From Amoebidium appalachense (Eukaryota; Ichthyosporea), in assembly GCA_963693365.1 (NCBI GenBank), contig CAVNZM010000013.1:6572001-6636000 (forward strand): a stretch of 64,000 nt of DNA, in the 5' to 3' direction. The notes under the pieces were generated by a model that had not been told where the DNA came from, searched no databases, and saw nothing but the letters and a program-made list of their open reading frames with translations. This document shows positions 52,692-64,000 of the stretch, one piece after another. The stretch's first letter is position 1; every line of letters starts with the position of its first letter. Both the position numbers and the translations under genes were made by a program.

Positions 52692-53463
52692 CTCAGAGTG
52701 AGAGAGGGAGTGAAAGAGAGGGAGAGAGAGAGGGTGGCTGTGTGTGTGTGTGAGTGTGTGTGAGTGAGAGAAAGGGAGAGACTGAGACTAGAGAAAGAGA
52801 GAGCGTCGTCAGGTGTGACAGTGACACTGTGATATGCGCGCGTGTGTGTGTGTGTGTGTGAAAGTACTAGCTAGTGCGTGTGTGCGCGTGTTCGACTGTC
52901 GGAGTGCGAGTGTGTGAGTGTGCGTGTGCGTGTGCGTGCATGTGTGTGCACATGTATGTATACTTCACCCGGGGCCGGAGGCCGGCACGGGGAGGGGGGG
53001 GGGGGAGGAGGCCTAGGCCCTGGGGTGCACGTGGGGGATGGGTGGGTGAGGGGGGGGGGGGGGGGGGGGGGCGCAAGAAAAAGGGGGGGATTTGATAGGC
53101 AAGGTTTACCACATGTACCCCCTTTTCATAAGCTTTCATAATTGATCAAGTCACTACCGTACGAGTCCCTCCGTGGCCATGGAACCGGCAAGGGGCCGTG
53201 GCCCCTGATCCGCAGGCAACTTATGAGAATTCACGAGCTGATGATGATCATCATGCGCATGCCAGTATTCGGTTTTGTCTTTCTCTTCAGGTTCGTGCTT
53301 CGCTGCGACTTCTTCTGCTTGAGTTTTTGCATGTGTGCTGAGTCAGGCAGCCAGCCGGCATGCTACCTGTTGTGACCTGATACTTGCATCCATCCACGGG
53401 CCACGTGGTGCATGATATTCCGTGATCACCTATCGTACAGGTGAAGCCAATTCTGAATTATCA
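48267..53463. other. Spacer rich in simple sequence, no recognised gene
   Basis: Contains (GT)n at 48488-48540, a 40 bp duplication near 49114, G-runs at 49771-49829 with a C-run at 49857-49878, (CA)n at 51413-51660, a G-run of about 60 bases at 51843-51902, (GT)n at 52057-52375 and (GA)n at 52531-52735. Unique stretches at 48800-49450, 50000-50640 and 50740-51300 show no motif I can name. A segment at 49195-49440 has inverted aagtcggat/atccgactt pairs and could be repeat-derived. Confidence 0.4.
49114..49192. repeat. 40 bp direct duplication
   Basis: Two copies, period 40, of aagggtctgtgaggtttatg plus ccaaattattcttcgacc, almost identical, so the duplication is recent. Confidence 0.9.
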
Positions 53464-53471
53464 TCTGATAA

Positions 53472-53834
53472 CAGGGGTGTGGCGGAGCCTTCATGACTTG
53501 ACTTGACTTATAATTATAATTGGCAGCTGGAGCTTGTGACTTGACTTGACTTGGAGTCGCGACTTGAGACCCTATGACTCAAGTCGCGACTTTAGGTGAC
53601 TTGTTACTATTTTTAGTCCATCTTTTATGCATATTGGCCCCACTGGGCCCCCGACGGGGGGTTAAGGGGGGGGGGGGGGGGGGGGGGGGGGGGAGGGGGA
53701 GGGGGGAGGAGGAGAGGGGGGGCCGCCTCCGGAGTGCTCCGGGCCCTCAGTCCCTTCGAGTTTCCCCCCCGACTCGGACATACCCTGAGCCCCCCTTTTC
53801 TCTTGACTGGGATTTATTGATCAGTTGATATGAA

Positions 53835-53876
<42 letters not shown>

Positions 53877-55309
53877 TCGAGCCCCGGGCCGGGGAGTCCC
53901 CCCTCCTCCCTTGAAGTCTCCTCCCAGTCTTTTTTTTTTTTTTTTTATCCCGTTTCACTCCCGGACTCCGAGGCACTGCCTATTGGGGAGCTAATGTAAA
54001 AGCCTTCCACTGTGACAGTAGACACCGGTAACCGTTGTGCTCTCTACATAGTGCAACTATAAGTCAGGATACGTAATCCCGACTGTCACTACATATTCTG
54101 GCAATTCTTACTCCCACGGGGTCACGGCCGCAGTCACGCTATAGCTAGTGGGGATAATCATTGAGCAAACTCACTTCAACCAACACCTAGTAGCCAGGAG
54201 TGACTCCTGGGGAAAAATAAAAGGATATTATTAAGCAAGAATAAGTGACACTGTCTCAGCGAAAGTTAAAAGCAATACAAGAAGGCAAATTAAACAGTGT
54301 GTTCGTGCTGCTCTGCATGGTGGGAAAGAAAGAAAGAAGAGCTGCAGTGTGTTTGTGCTGTCCGGCATCGTAGAGGACACTATGACTACACACTAGAACA
54401 GGGTGTTGGTGCTGCCCTCGGCATGGTAGAAAACTATAGCAGGGTGTTGGTGCTGCCCGGCATGGTAGAAAACTAGAGCAGGGTGTTGGTGCGGCTCGGC
54501 ATGGTAGAAAACTAAAGCAGGGTGTTGGTGCTGCTCGGCATGGTAGAAAACTAGAGCAGGGTGTTGGTGCTGCTCGGCAGGGTAGAAAACTAGAGCAGGG
54601 TGTTCAAGTTGGTGCTGCTCGGCATGGCAGAAAACTAGAGCAGGGTGTTGCCAGTGGTGCTGCTCGGCATGGCAGAGGACACTTAGTAGCAGGGTGTTGG
54701 CGGGTGCTGCTCGCCATGGTGGAAGAAGGCAGCATGAAGTTCCCATTACTGTTATGTTTTTTTTTGAGTTTTAATTTGACGTTATAGTTTAGTTTCGTTT
54801 TTCCTGGAAAAAGTGCCCAATGGCATGTCGCAAAGCTATTAACTTGTGTTGTACTAGTCGTAACGGCAACGGCTCAAAAAACGCCATGTTGCCAGCGTTT
54901 GGCTCTATGCGGAGATGTGCATGCCGCCCCTTGTGCGTAAATGTGGTGGAGTGTGGATGCAGCGGCGCACGGCCGTTGACAAACACGTGTCGTGTTTTGT
55001 GCCTGGTCGCGATGGCCATGTGCGTTGTTAAAAATTTAAGAGAATAGGAATGTGCAAAATGCTAATCTTGATTGGTTTCATTTTATCTGATGAGCCCGGA
55101 GTGGCGATCTTATTGGATAGTTAACTGCTATTCTTAAGGAATCACATACTGCCGCTTATTCACCGATCACATGTGGTTTTGATGTGATCGGGAGCCCGAC
55201 ATGGCGCGTGTACTGAAGTCTCCACCCAGTCACCCTGACTTGACTTGACTCAAGTCAGGAGCTTTCGTGACTTCAAGTCGCGACTCGGAGTCAAGTCGCC
55301 ACATTCCTG
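53472..55309. mobile_element. Non-autonomous hAT-type DNA transposon, 1.84 kb
   Basis: The left end starts CAGGGGTGTGGCG and the right end, read inward on the other strand, starts CAGGAATGTGGCG, so the termini are imperfect inverted repeats with the CAG start common in hAT elements. Both sides continue into gacttgacttgactt and agtcgcgactt sub-terminal repeats, in inverted orientation to one another. The flanks carry a perfect 8 bp target duplication, TCTGATAA, at 53464-53471 and 55310-55317. Eight-base duplications are characteristic of hAT transposases. No transposase is encoded: the interior holds G-, C- and T-runs, a minisatellite and unremarkable sequence. It was therefore moved in trans by an autonomous relative elsewhere. 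Confidence 0.9.
54395..54725. repeat. Minisatellite inside the hAT-type element
   Basis: Seven to eight units of gcagggtgttggtgctgctc plus ggcatggtagaaaactaga, period about 48 bases with insertions in the last copies. It lies wholly within the transposon, so it was carried or expanded as cargo. Confidence 0.9.
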
Positions 55310-55317
55310 TCTGATAA

Positions 55318-58300
55318 GCCTTGATTACATTTCCTGGTCCAATTAAAACGCAAAATGAAGTTGATTGGGTAAAGAACGTTCAAAATACGCCAATCATCGG
55401 CCCGTTATATTTTTTTTGCATTTGCATTTTGCAATGTACAGTTACGCAGCTCTTACGCTGACTAAAAATAAACACCACCAAAAGTAGAGGGAAAGATAAC
55501 CCCTAAGTAATACTAGTAGCCGATACATAGGTATACCCACATATAGCTGTTTTTTGTTGGCAAGCATGATTTCCTCTCGAATATGAGCTTGGGCGGCACG
55601 GCATGTTCGGGGGTCCACCTTTATATGGCGCCAGCTACGCATTGCATCGCACAAAGTGCACGCACAGCAAGTCGGCAACGCCTGTTGTGCGTGGGTAGAC
55701 AAGACTATCGCCCTTTATTGACGTCATTAGTCTAATCAGGGGTGATGCTGAGTTTGCCGAATTGATCTAAATAGGCATTCATTGTTGAGCGATAACGCCG
55801 GTAATGAGGGGAAAATAAAAAAAAGTCAACCATCCTATAAAAAAGCAGACAACCAAAAAAAAGAACCAACATAGAGGATTAGAAGATTTTTATTGGGAGT
55901 CTTACTACAGACTGAAATGCCAAGTTTGAACTTCTTGAACTTCTTGAAGTCAAGGTGGCAGCTGTACATAGCAACATAGCAGCTTCTGTGTACATATGCG
56001 AGGGACGCGCTAATACAAAGGCTGTAGACTAAACATGCGAGGCCTGGGTTTCATTGGCTTCGAGGATTCCCTCAATTTCTCAAAACACGGTGACCAACCC
56101 AAGCAAGAGACAGTAACCCGTGTAGCCCAAGCCTTCGAACGGTGCGGACTCTCGCGTTTGCCAGACTCGGGGAGACACGCATTCCCACAGACCTCGCCCA
56201 CCTTGCTCCTGCCACTGCGTTCCTTTCTTTTTAGTAAGTCTGCAGGCCCACAGGTCACATATAGGTTAAAGGCACAGCTCTAACAGCGACGTCAGTGATC
56301 ACCCGGGACTTCCCTGAGTTGCAATTGAACTGCTAACATGGGTGACGTGACGACTTCCAGTGCCGCCCTCCGGCCTGCCCAGACTGGTGACGCGGACAGG
56401 CCAACGCAGAAGTGAGTGAATAGCTGCAAAGTCCCTCCCTTCAAAAGCCTCCCCCCTCCCACCTCCCCACGCCCCTCGGGCCCACCTAATGATCACCACC
56501 ATAGTAATTCTCACCCCGGTTTGTCCTTCTTCCCGTATTGAGCTAGTCTGTCAGTTGTGGTGATTCACAGACTTTTCGTAGCAGCTCCGGTAGCAGCTCA
56601 GTAAGCCTTTGTGCGGCTTGTGCTGTTATTTCAGTTGGAATGAGTAAAGCGAACGATGCTTTCGCAACTTGTGTTTGGACGTTATAACCATGCCTGAGTG
56701 TGCCGAGCAGTGAATCCGCTGACGGTTGATCAGTTGACCAATTCAATCTACTGCCAAGTTCAACGCTTGGTGTCACAAGTTATGAGAGCCGGAAGAGCGC
56801 TGGATAACGAGTGGCTTTTGAGTCTGGTTTCTGCAGCGGGCTACTTAGTTCGACATTCTCCTGTGAGTCAATAAGTTATTCCCTCGTAAGCGCCCAAGTT
56901 ATAAGTTAGGGGCTCATAGTGGGTGTGACCACGTCATGAAGCTGCCCGGTCAAGCTGATGACAGGCGCGAATCTCACTTCAGCCGGTGCTATTTGATAGT
57001 TATTCCACTAAGATCCAGATCCTGTAAACTGTTACAAGTTTAACACGTGAGAAAGCTCGTGTTTTTCAGACCAGCTTGTCGTGCCAGTGGCAATCTATGC
57101 ACATCGCCGTTTCTTTTTTCCATTTTTCCATCGTGATGTGTGTCCAACATGGCCGCAGCTGTCAAGCCTAATGGGTCAAATTTTTGCTGTCGAATCTGGC
57201 CGCCAGTTACGGTGCTCCAATAAAATAACACAATAGAGTCTCCCCACCTTTACCTTTCAATGTTGCAATTGTGCCGGTGCTAGCTGTTAACGTGACGTGA
57301 CGTGTGTACATAGATGCAGTCTCCCAGTGTCGCACATAGGAACATCTTATTATACTGAGATACCTTTATTGCCTCACCCCCGTTCTACACGACTAAGCAT
57401 GTATACGTAGGTAGGCCGTGGCACCCTGCACTCGGTCCGGCTACGACCTGCATGGGGTTGAAAAAAAAATATCCGCGCCGGAGGGCACGAAGACCGGCAG
57501 TCGTGATTTTGTCACTTTATCCTAAAAGGGTTATCGTATAAGCCATCTGATTGGGACATAGTTGTTGGCGGGAATTTTGTGAGCCACGTGCAGCAGATTG
57601 GTACGTGCGATTGATGAGGAGAACTGCGCAGTGGCCGACGACTTGCAACGCTGCAACGTAGGCTCTCGGAGGCTCCTCCGTCGTGTGTTCGTGCCACAGT
57701 GTGCCTGAATTCGTGTATCAAACATTATTATCGACGTAGAAACCTTACCGTTTAGTAGGGCTACCGTTGCAGTGGTATGGTTGTTATTTATCAGCATAGA
57801 GAAGTGGCCTTGAGAGGCTCTACAAGGGTGACTTACACTGAACCTTTACTGTAACGGAGTTAGATGCTTGCAAGTGCACGAGAGTGACCGATATCCTGAG
57901 GTATACCGACCCCACAACCAGCCTAGGAGGGAAAAAAAACGTCCCCATTCTACCCATCATCGAGTCACTTCACTTCACATCTGGGCAGATACCCGACGAT
58001 GGGTAGAATGGGGACGTTTTTTTTCTTCCTCCTAGGCTGGTTGTGGGGTCGGTATACCTCAGGATATCGATACCCGACAAGACTGTCCCTTTGTGCTGCT
58101 TCCAGAGTTTGTTACTTGTAACCGATTATGAGCTTATGATCATGCGTCATGGATTGCTTTGCAAACTGTGGCACGCACTCTGTATGAAAGGCCGACTTCA
58201 TTGTGCCCACCTTGTGTTTTCACGGTTCCTGCTCCTGCCACCTTGAAAAACACCGACACCTGCCCCGAAGTGCATGTTGCATGGCACTCCGTCCAGGTGT

Positions 58301-58592
58301 CTCTCCTCTCAGTCTCCCCCCCCCCTCCCCCCCCCCCCCACTGGTGACCCCCCCCCCCCTGGGCCCTCCCCTGGGGCGGCCTCTTTCGAGGCTAACAGTT
58401 TGTCATCAGTGACACCGGTGTCCGATTTTTCCCAGCTCGCATTGGTGAGTAGTACTAGTCACGATGCCGATGGCTCCTCCAATACTAACCATGCTTGGTT
58501 TTTTCCTTCCACCTTTCCCCGTCGGTTCAAATCCCGGTAGTCACGGTACCCCCCCCCCCCCCCCCCCCCCCTCCCCCCTTCCAAACATACAG
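55318..58592. other. Mostly unique spacer upstream of coiled-coil/Rh exons
   Basis: Little simple sequence and no recognisable domain in either strand. Frames at 56035-56283 (plus) and 56543-56776 (minus) are coding-like in length only. A possible exon at about 58340-58443 (frame containing SSVTPVSDFSQLAL, good GTGAGT donor) precedes the coiled-coil exons, but its phase does not fit the next acceptor. A foldback lies at 57889-58069. Confidence 0.4.
57889..58069. repeat. Foldback element with about 75 bp arms
   Basis: The left arm starts cgatatcctgaggtatacc and the right arm ends ggtatacctcaggatatcg; the arms match over about 75 bases apart from a small length difference beside the A8/T8 run. 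A 30-base spacer containing acttcacttcacatctggg lies between. The termini are symmetric (cgatatcc). I do not see a clear target duplication. It resembles a small inverted-repeat transposable element or a hairpin RNA source. Confidence 0.9.
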
Positions 58593-59624
58593 GGATGTTG
58601 AGTCCGTCCTGGCGGAGCAGCAAAGACTGGAGGAGGCTCTGCAGAGGGTGCAGGCAGAGAATGGTCGGCTGGCCGCACTGGTGCAGGACTTGGCCCCACG
58701 CTACGAGGTGGGTGGGTGGGAGGGGGGGGCGGGGGGGTGGGTGGGTGAGGGGGGGGGGGGGGGGAGAGTGAGTGTGAGGGGGGGGAGGGGGTGTGGGTGG
58801 GTGAGGGGGGAAGGGGAGTGGGTGGGTGGGGAGAGGGGAGAGTGGGTGTGTGTGGGGGGGAGAGTGGGTGGGGGTGTGGGGGAGAGTGGGAGGGTGGGAG
58901 GAGGAGGAGGGGTTGGTCACGGTGTTGGTGTGGGTGGTGTGTGGAAGGGGGAGGGGGGGGGGGGGGGGGAGGGGGGGGGGGGAGAGGGGGGGCGGGGGGG
59001 GGGGGGGGGTGAGTGGGTGGTGCCGGGTCACCGTGTGTCTTTCTTGCTGCGTGCTGCATCATTGCCAAGTGTGTGTGTGTGTGGGGGGGAGGGGGGGGGG
59101 GGGGGGGAGCAGCGGTAGTATGCAGTGTCCTCACTATCATGAATAAAGAACGGACACAGATAATGTGTGTGTGTGTGTGTTGCACAGGTGTGTACGTGTG
59201 TGTGTGCTGGAGATAAGTGGCTCGGTAGCCAGGGGTCTAAAGTGTGTGCAGCCAAGCATGCCTCTACGGGTCCATTACAGTGTTGCGCCTAACTTAGTTG
59301 TTTGTTTTCGGCTTTAGTGAACGTTTTCCTGTGTTTTGGCCTTCCGTGAACACTTTCCACTCTGTAACACATACATCACCCCCCTCCCCTCTCTTCCCTC
59401 TCCCTCTTCTTCCTTCCTCGCCCTCCGCCCTCCCACCCGTTCTCTCTCTCTTCTTTCCCTCCCCCCCCCCCCCCCCCCCCCCCTCCCCACCCACACACCC
59501 ACACACACACACCTTTGTTCAGGGCACTGCCGGGCGTCAGAATGACCTCCAGACACGGCTTGCCGCTGTGGAGGCAGAACTGCGGCTGAAGAAAAACTCT
59601 GTGCCTACTCCCGAGGATATGTCG
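58593..59624 (+). CDS. Two coiled-coil exons, possibly 5' part of the Rh gene
   Basis: Exon 58593-58707 (acceptor acatacag, donor gagGTGGGT) encodes DVESVLAEQQRLEEALQ and continues in heptads to APRYE. Exon 59523-59624 (acceptor gttcag, donor tcgGTATGT) encodes NDLQTRLAAVEAELRLKK and ends TPEDMS. Both are coiled coil and both end in phase 0. The next exon that fits starts at 60033 in phase 0 and runs into the predicted Rh leader. The intron between them starts with a G-run and ends with a C-run plus (CA)n, as for neighbouring introns. Either these belong to a separate short gene whose ends I cannot see, or they give the Rh protein a cytosolic coiled-coil extension. Confidence 0.6.
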
Positions 59625-60056
59625 GTATGTTTTCTGCCAAAGACCCCCCCACTATTAGGATATGTCGGTATGTTTTCTGCCAAAGACCCCCCCCCCCCCC
59701 CCACTGAGTTAGACTATGTCACGCGTGTGTCAACTTTAGAACCAACCTCCCCCTGGTCCCTCCCTCACCATGAGAAGATGTCTTATGTTTTCCACTACCC
59801 CCTCCCCCCGCCCTTTCTCCGGCCCGCCCTCCACTACCACCACCACCGCCGACGCCACAACTATTGAATCCCCTCAGGTGTCTACATGGCATAGCTTGAT
59901 GGGGGGGGGGGGGGGGGGGGAGGGATAGGTGCAGAGGTGTAAAATATATTAATGATTAGATTGAAATTGATCGTGGGTCGCACGTACATTTCTCTGCATC
60001 TCGTGATTATGGTGGTCGGGCTTTGTCGCCAGAGTCTAAGCCCCGACCTCCTACAG

Positions 60057-60288
60057 ATGGCTATTCCCTGCAACGACCAATCGAACGGAGACAGCCAGAC
60101 CGAAGACAATGGGTCAACAGCAGCCCGTGATCTGGAGGTATGCGATAAAATCAAACCGGCTCTTTTACTAGGTTTTCAAGTAAAGGCATGCCGTATGCCT
60201 TCTATATATTCACAGTATATTACTAACCGGCAAGGGAAGAGACACTCTGTGTGTGTGCTGAGGCCTGCGCAGGGTTTTTTTTTTTTTT

Positions 60289-60330
<42 letters not shown>

Positions 60331-61662
60331 ACGGGTGTGGGTGTGCGCCAAACAGGGCGTGTTTACTGATGCGTGTGTATTGGGGATCTGCGAGGGGGAT
60401 GGCGGAGGGTGAGAGGGGGGGGGGGGGGGAGGAAGAGGAGGGCGCTATTGAGGCTGTGGCAATATGCCGAATTCACTACCATCATATCCACTGGTGGCAC
60501 CCAAAGATAAAAATACTATCCCCCCCGCGCGCGCCTCAACACACACACAACGTGTCTCTTCCCTTGCAGATTCGCCGGACTATAACACAATCACTCACAC
60601 ACACTCACAGGGGCCGGGGCGTGCTTTCGTCATCACCCTCATCGTGCTCGAAGTCATCACCCTCGCATTCTACGCGGGAATGGTTACCATGGTTAAAGAC
60701 GACGAATCAGGAGCCGCGGGAATTTCACGCTACACGTGGTTCCAGAATGTGCACGTGATGATCTTTGTCGGTTTTGGATTTTTGATGACGTTTTTGCGCA
60801 AATACGCTCTGAGCGCTGTCTCCGTCAACATGCTATTGGCTGCCCTGTGCCTGCAGCTGCACCTTCCTATTAAGGCTATTTTCGAGGCCATGTTCTTTGG
60901 ACGTAAGTGGTCGCACCTTCCTATTAAGGCTATTTACGACACGATGTTCATTGGACGAAAGCGGCAAAACTTTCCTGTTAAGGCTATTTTGAGGCAATGG
61001 TCTTTGGAAGGCTCTTTTGCGATGTAGTCACGTTCTTTTGATCCAAGCGGTTGCACCTTCCCATTAAGGCTGTTTATGACGCTATTTCTTTGGACGTAAG
61101 TAGTTGGTGGTGGTTTGGTTTTTTGTTGGTGAGTGCCCTTACCGTGTGGGTGTTCGGATGTGCGCCTGTCCCCAGCTCCTAACATATAAACCAACCCCCC
61201 CCATCCCCACCCCCACCCCCTCGGGTACCCCCCACACACATACGTACATGTACACACAAGTGCGGGTACACACACACACACACACACGCACGCACACACA
61301 CATATACACACAACACACACCTTCATACGGTACACGTGCAGACGGTCTTCACGCTGAACTCGACATGAAGGCGCTGATCCAGGGGGACTTTTGCGCCGGT
61401 TCGATCCTAATTTCCTTCGGTGCAGTGATTGGAAAAACCTCCCCTCTGCAAATGGTTATCCTGTCCATGTTGGAGGTGATTGGATATACCCTGAACGAGG
61501 TTATCTCTGAAAAGTTGGTGATTGTTGACGACGGTGGGTCTATGGTGATCCACCTCTATGGCGCTGTGTTTGGCCTGGCGGCTTCTTACGTTATGTCGTC
61601 GAAGGATGCAAAGGTGAGATATTCTGGTTTTGGCCCTCTTTTTTGTGATCAGACGGGCGGGG

Positions 61663-61698
<36 letters not shown>

Positions 61699-61924
61699 CA
61701 CCTTCCTGCTAACAAAAAGGGGAACCGGCTAGATGGGGGGGAGGGGAGGGGGGGGGGAAGTAGGATTTATTGGAGAAGGGGGGAGGTGGGAAGGCAGTTT
61801 GGTGACATCGCGTGGTTTACCATAAAAGAGAAGGGTTCAATTTGGTTCTGCGTAAACTCTTGCGTGTTGGCCCACAGCCACATACACCCACACATACTCA
61901 CCTACCATCCACACACATGCTTGT

Positions 61925-61966
<42 letters not shown>

Positions 61967-62099
61967 ACACAGGCGAGTCCCAATGAGGGCTCAGCGTATG
62001 CCAACGACATCTTCAGCATGATCGGCACCATCTTCCTGTGGATGTACTGGCCCAGCTTCAATGGTGCCCTGGTCGCTTCGTAAGATCCCCCCCCGCCCC

Positions 62100-62138
<39 letters not shown>

Positions 62139-62691
62139 CACACACACATACACACAAGGAGAAGAAGAAGAAGAAGACGATGATGATGAAAAAGTAAAAA
62201 AAAAGAAAGAGAAAACTGAAAAGACCCACATCCCACTTGGTATTTTCGTTGCCCCGCTCCCTCCCACCTTCCCTCTCATCTTTAGCCCCTATGGATAGCC
62301 TACCAACAAAGATTCCTAAAAATGTGTCCTGCAAATGTGGCATACCTATTTTTTTATTTTATTTTGTTGGCTCCGATGTGGATGACTTTTGCTTTTGGTT
62401 TTTTTTTTTTTTTTTTTGGGTGGGGGGGGGGGGGGGGGGGGGGTTCTTGTGCAATTTGGAGCAACACGTGTGTATCAAATTTTCCCCTTCGGAAGGTGCC
62501 CCCCCCCAACCCCCCTCCCTCCCCCTCCTCCCCCCCCTCCCCCCCCCCCCCCCCCGGCCCTTCCCCCTCTTAGGCGTGGGTGACATCGGCCTCCCCTGAG
62601 GATAGGCTCTGCTACCATGCATACTCCGTGTTGTTTGCACTCTGTATTGTGTAGTCCGTCATGAATGTGTACTTCGTTCTCAATAACACAT

Positions 62692-62722
<31 letters not shown>

Positions 62723-63438
62723 TCCCCCTCTCTCCCCCTCCCCGGTGGAATGGATGACTTGAGCCCCGTTTGAGAATGGTCTCTAGCATGATTGTTTTTT
62801 TTTTTGTGTGCGCCCTCTTTATGCAAAGTCTACAATCTTTTGACAGTCATGAAGGTGTACCCCCCACACATTCTAACAACCCCCCTCCCCCCCCTCCCCC
62901 CCCCCCCCCCCCCCCCCCCCCCACCCCACCCACCCCTTCCTCCCTGCAGTCCGGCCCAGCAGAGCAACGCAGCCGCGCTTACCCTCGTGTCCCTCACGGC
63001 CTCATGTGTCACCACGTTTGCCCTGTCTTCCCTTTTGCGCAAAAGACTCTCCATGGTCGATATCCAAAATGCAACCCTGGCTGGGGGTGTGGGGATTGGG
63101 TCGATCTGCGCTGTGATTGGCTTGCCGGCTTACGTGGCTGTGATTGTGGGATGCGGAACTGGTGCTGTGAGCACTTTTGGCTTCTCGAGACTGCAGGTGA
63201 GAGTGGGGATGGTGCGGGGTGATGTGTGTGTGATCTTGTCGTACGTGGGTTTTGCCTGGTTTTTTGTTCTCTGGATTTTTTTGTGCATGTGTTTGTATGG
63301 GCTGGGGTGTGTTTGGGATACTTGGATTGGGGGGTGCAAAGGTAAGGGGTTGGGTGATGAGGTGTGTGGATGTGGTTGGTGGGTGGACGAAAGGGGAGGT
63401 ATTTAAATGTTTCAGTGAGTGGATGGGTGGTTGGGTAG

Positions 63439-63474
<36 letters not shown>

Positions 63475-63722
63475 ATGTTAGCGTCGATAAATGTGCAGAG
63501 ATAGCAGTTGGTACTGGTACTGTTGTTGTTGGTGGGGCATGGGTAGGTCGTATGGTTGGGTGGTTGGGGGGGGGGGGGGGGGGGGGGGGGGTATTGTGTG
63601 ATTTGGTGTGTGTGTGTGTGTGTCTTTGAGTTAACGCAACACAGCTACACACAAGCATTGCCTTTGGCTGCTTTTACTTCCAGGAGACTAACCTATCCAC
63701 TTCCACCTGTTTATATCATTAT

Positions 63723-63793
<71 letters not shown>

Positions 63794-64000
63794 CGCTTCC
63801 TTCTCAACCGTGTCGGCCTACACGACAGCTGCGGGGTTCTCAATCTTCACGGTATGCCCGGTCTGGTGGGAGGTATTGCAAGTGTGTTTGCTGTCGGATT
63901 TTTGGGTTCCGATGGGGCAAAAGGCGCTGGAATGCAGGTGGCATTTATCGTTATTACCTTTTTTAGCAGTTTGGTTTGGGGTGCCGTGTGCGGGCTTGTG
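60057..64000 (+). CDS. Rh-type ammonium transporter, 3' end outside window
   Basis: Exons 60057-60137 (ATG start; the exon may begin at 60033), 60611-60902, 61342-61613, 61973-62079, 62950-63196 and 63794 to the window end; all five joins keep phase. The order of landmarks is that of Rh50/RhAG-RhCG proteins: first membrane helix ([17 protein letters not shown]), [53 protein letters not shown] with the first pore His, [34 protein letters not shown], and [19 protein letters not shown] with the second pore His. Role: conducts ammonia/ammonium (and possibly carbon dioxide) through a trimeric membrane channel. Unusual: the segment after the third helix ([15 protein letters not shown]) is unlike the family, and lies in a repeat that includes the splice donor. 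Confidence 0.9.
60866..61106. repeat. Tandem repeat spanning an Rh exon end and its splice donor
   Basis: Four diverged copies of gcaccttcctattaaggcta plus tttacgacgccatgttctttggacgtaagt, about 50-85 bases apart. Copy 1 is the end of the exon with donor GGAC/GTAAGT at 60902. Copy 4 also keeps gtaagt (61099). Copies 2 and 3 have lost it (gacgaaag, ggaaggct). Confidence 0.85.

Noticed and set aside
54789-55047. Small frames inside the hAT-type element as transposase remnants
   Set aside because: No hAT dimerisation or catalytic motif is present, and the lengths are what chance allows.
58340-58443. Extra 5' exon of the coiled-coil gene
   Set aside because: The donor is good, but its phase does not match the acceptor at 58593, so the connection is not supported.

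Overview
The window reads as nuclear DNA of a eukaryote. At least four genes are split by GT-AG introns whose reading phases agree at the joins I checked. Introns and spacers are packed with microsatellites, long G or C runs and minisatellites. The recognisable host genes (JmjN/JmjC protein, GT43 glucuronyltransferase homologue, BAR-like protein, LRRC28/58-like protein, Rh ammonium transporter) fit an animal or animal-like protist; I cannot name the species. There is also a virus- or plasmid-like gene block and one hAT-type transposon with a perfect target duplication.

Region 1 (about 0.2-9.6 kb) is a compact block of intronless genes. A superfamily 3 (DUF5906-type) helicase and a five-finger C2H2 protein sit in the middle. 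On each side, pointing outward, lies one long and one short member of a PD-(D/E)XK nuclease-like family, giving mirror-image gene order. The long members share a C-terminal domain with the helicase, and several genes share a TATTTT-TACC-type element just before the start codon. An array of repeats, a Cys-rich membrane protein and a small hypothetical protein follow. I read this as an integrated viral or replicon-derived element.

Region 2 (10.3-20.6 kb) holds a JmjN/JmjC demethylase-like gene on the minus strand (introns verified by alignment to family spacing), a 13-residue-repeat coiled-coil protein, a 2 kb array of a roughly 140 bp satellite, a small double zinc-knuckle protein, and a nearly perfect 0.39 kb palindrome.

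Region 3 (23.2-39.1 kb, minus strand) holds two spliced host genes: a GT43 homologue in seven exons, reconstructed complete with every intron phase consistent, and a BAR-like protein in five exons. The GT43 homologue keeps the fold signatures but has lost the DXD metal motif.

Region 4 (41.5-64 kb, plus strand) holds an LRRC28/58-like gene (six exons), a 1.84 kb non-autonomous hAT-type element with 8 bp target duplication, a 75 bp-arm foldback, and an Rh-type ammonium transporter cut by the window end. Two coiled-coil exons upstream are in phase with the Rh exons and may form an unusual N-terminal extension. The remaining sequence is mostly simple repeat in which I see no gene.
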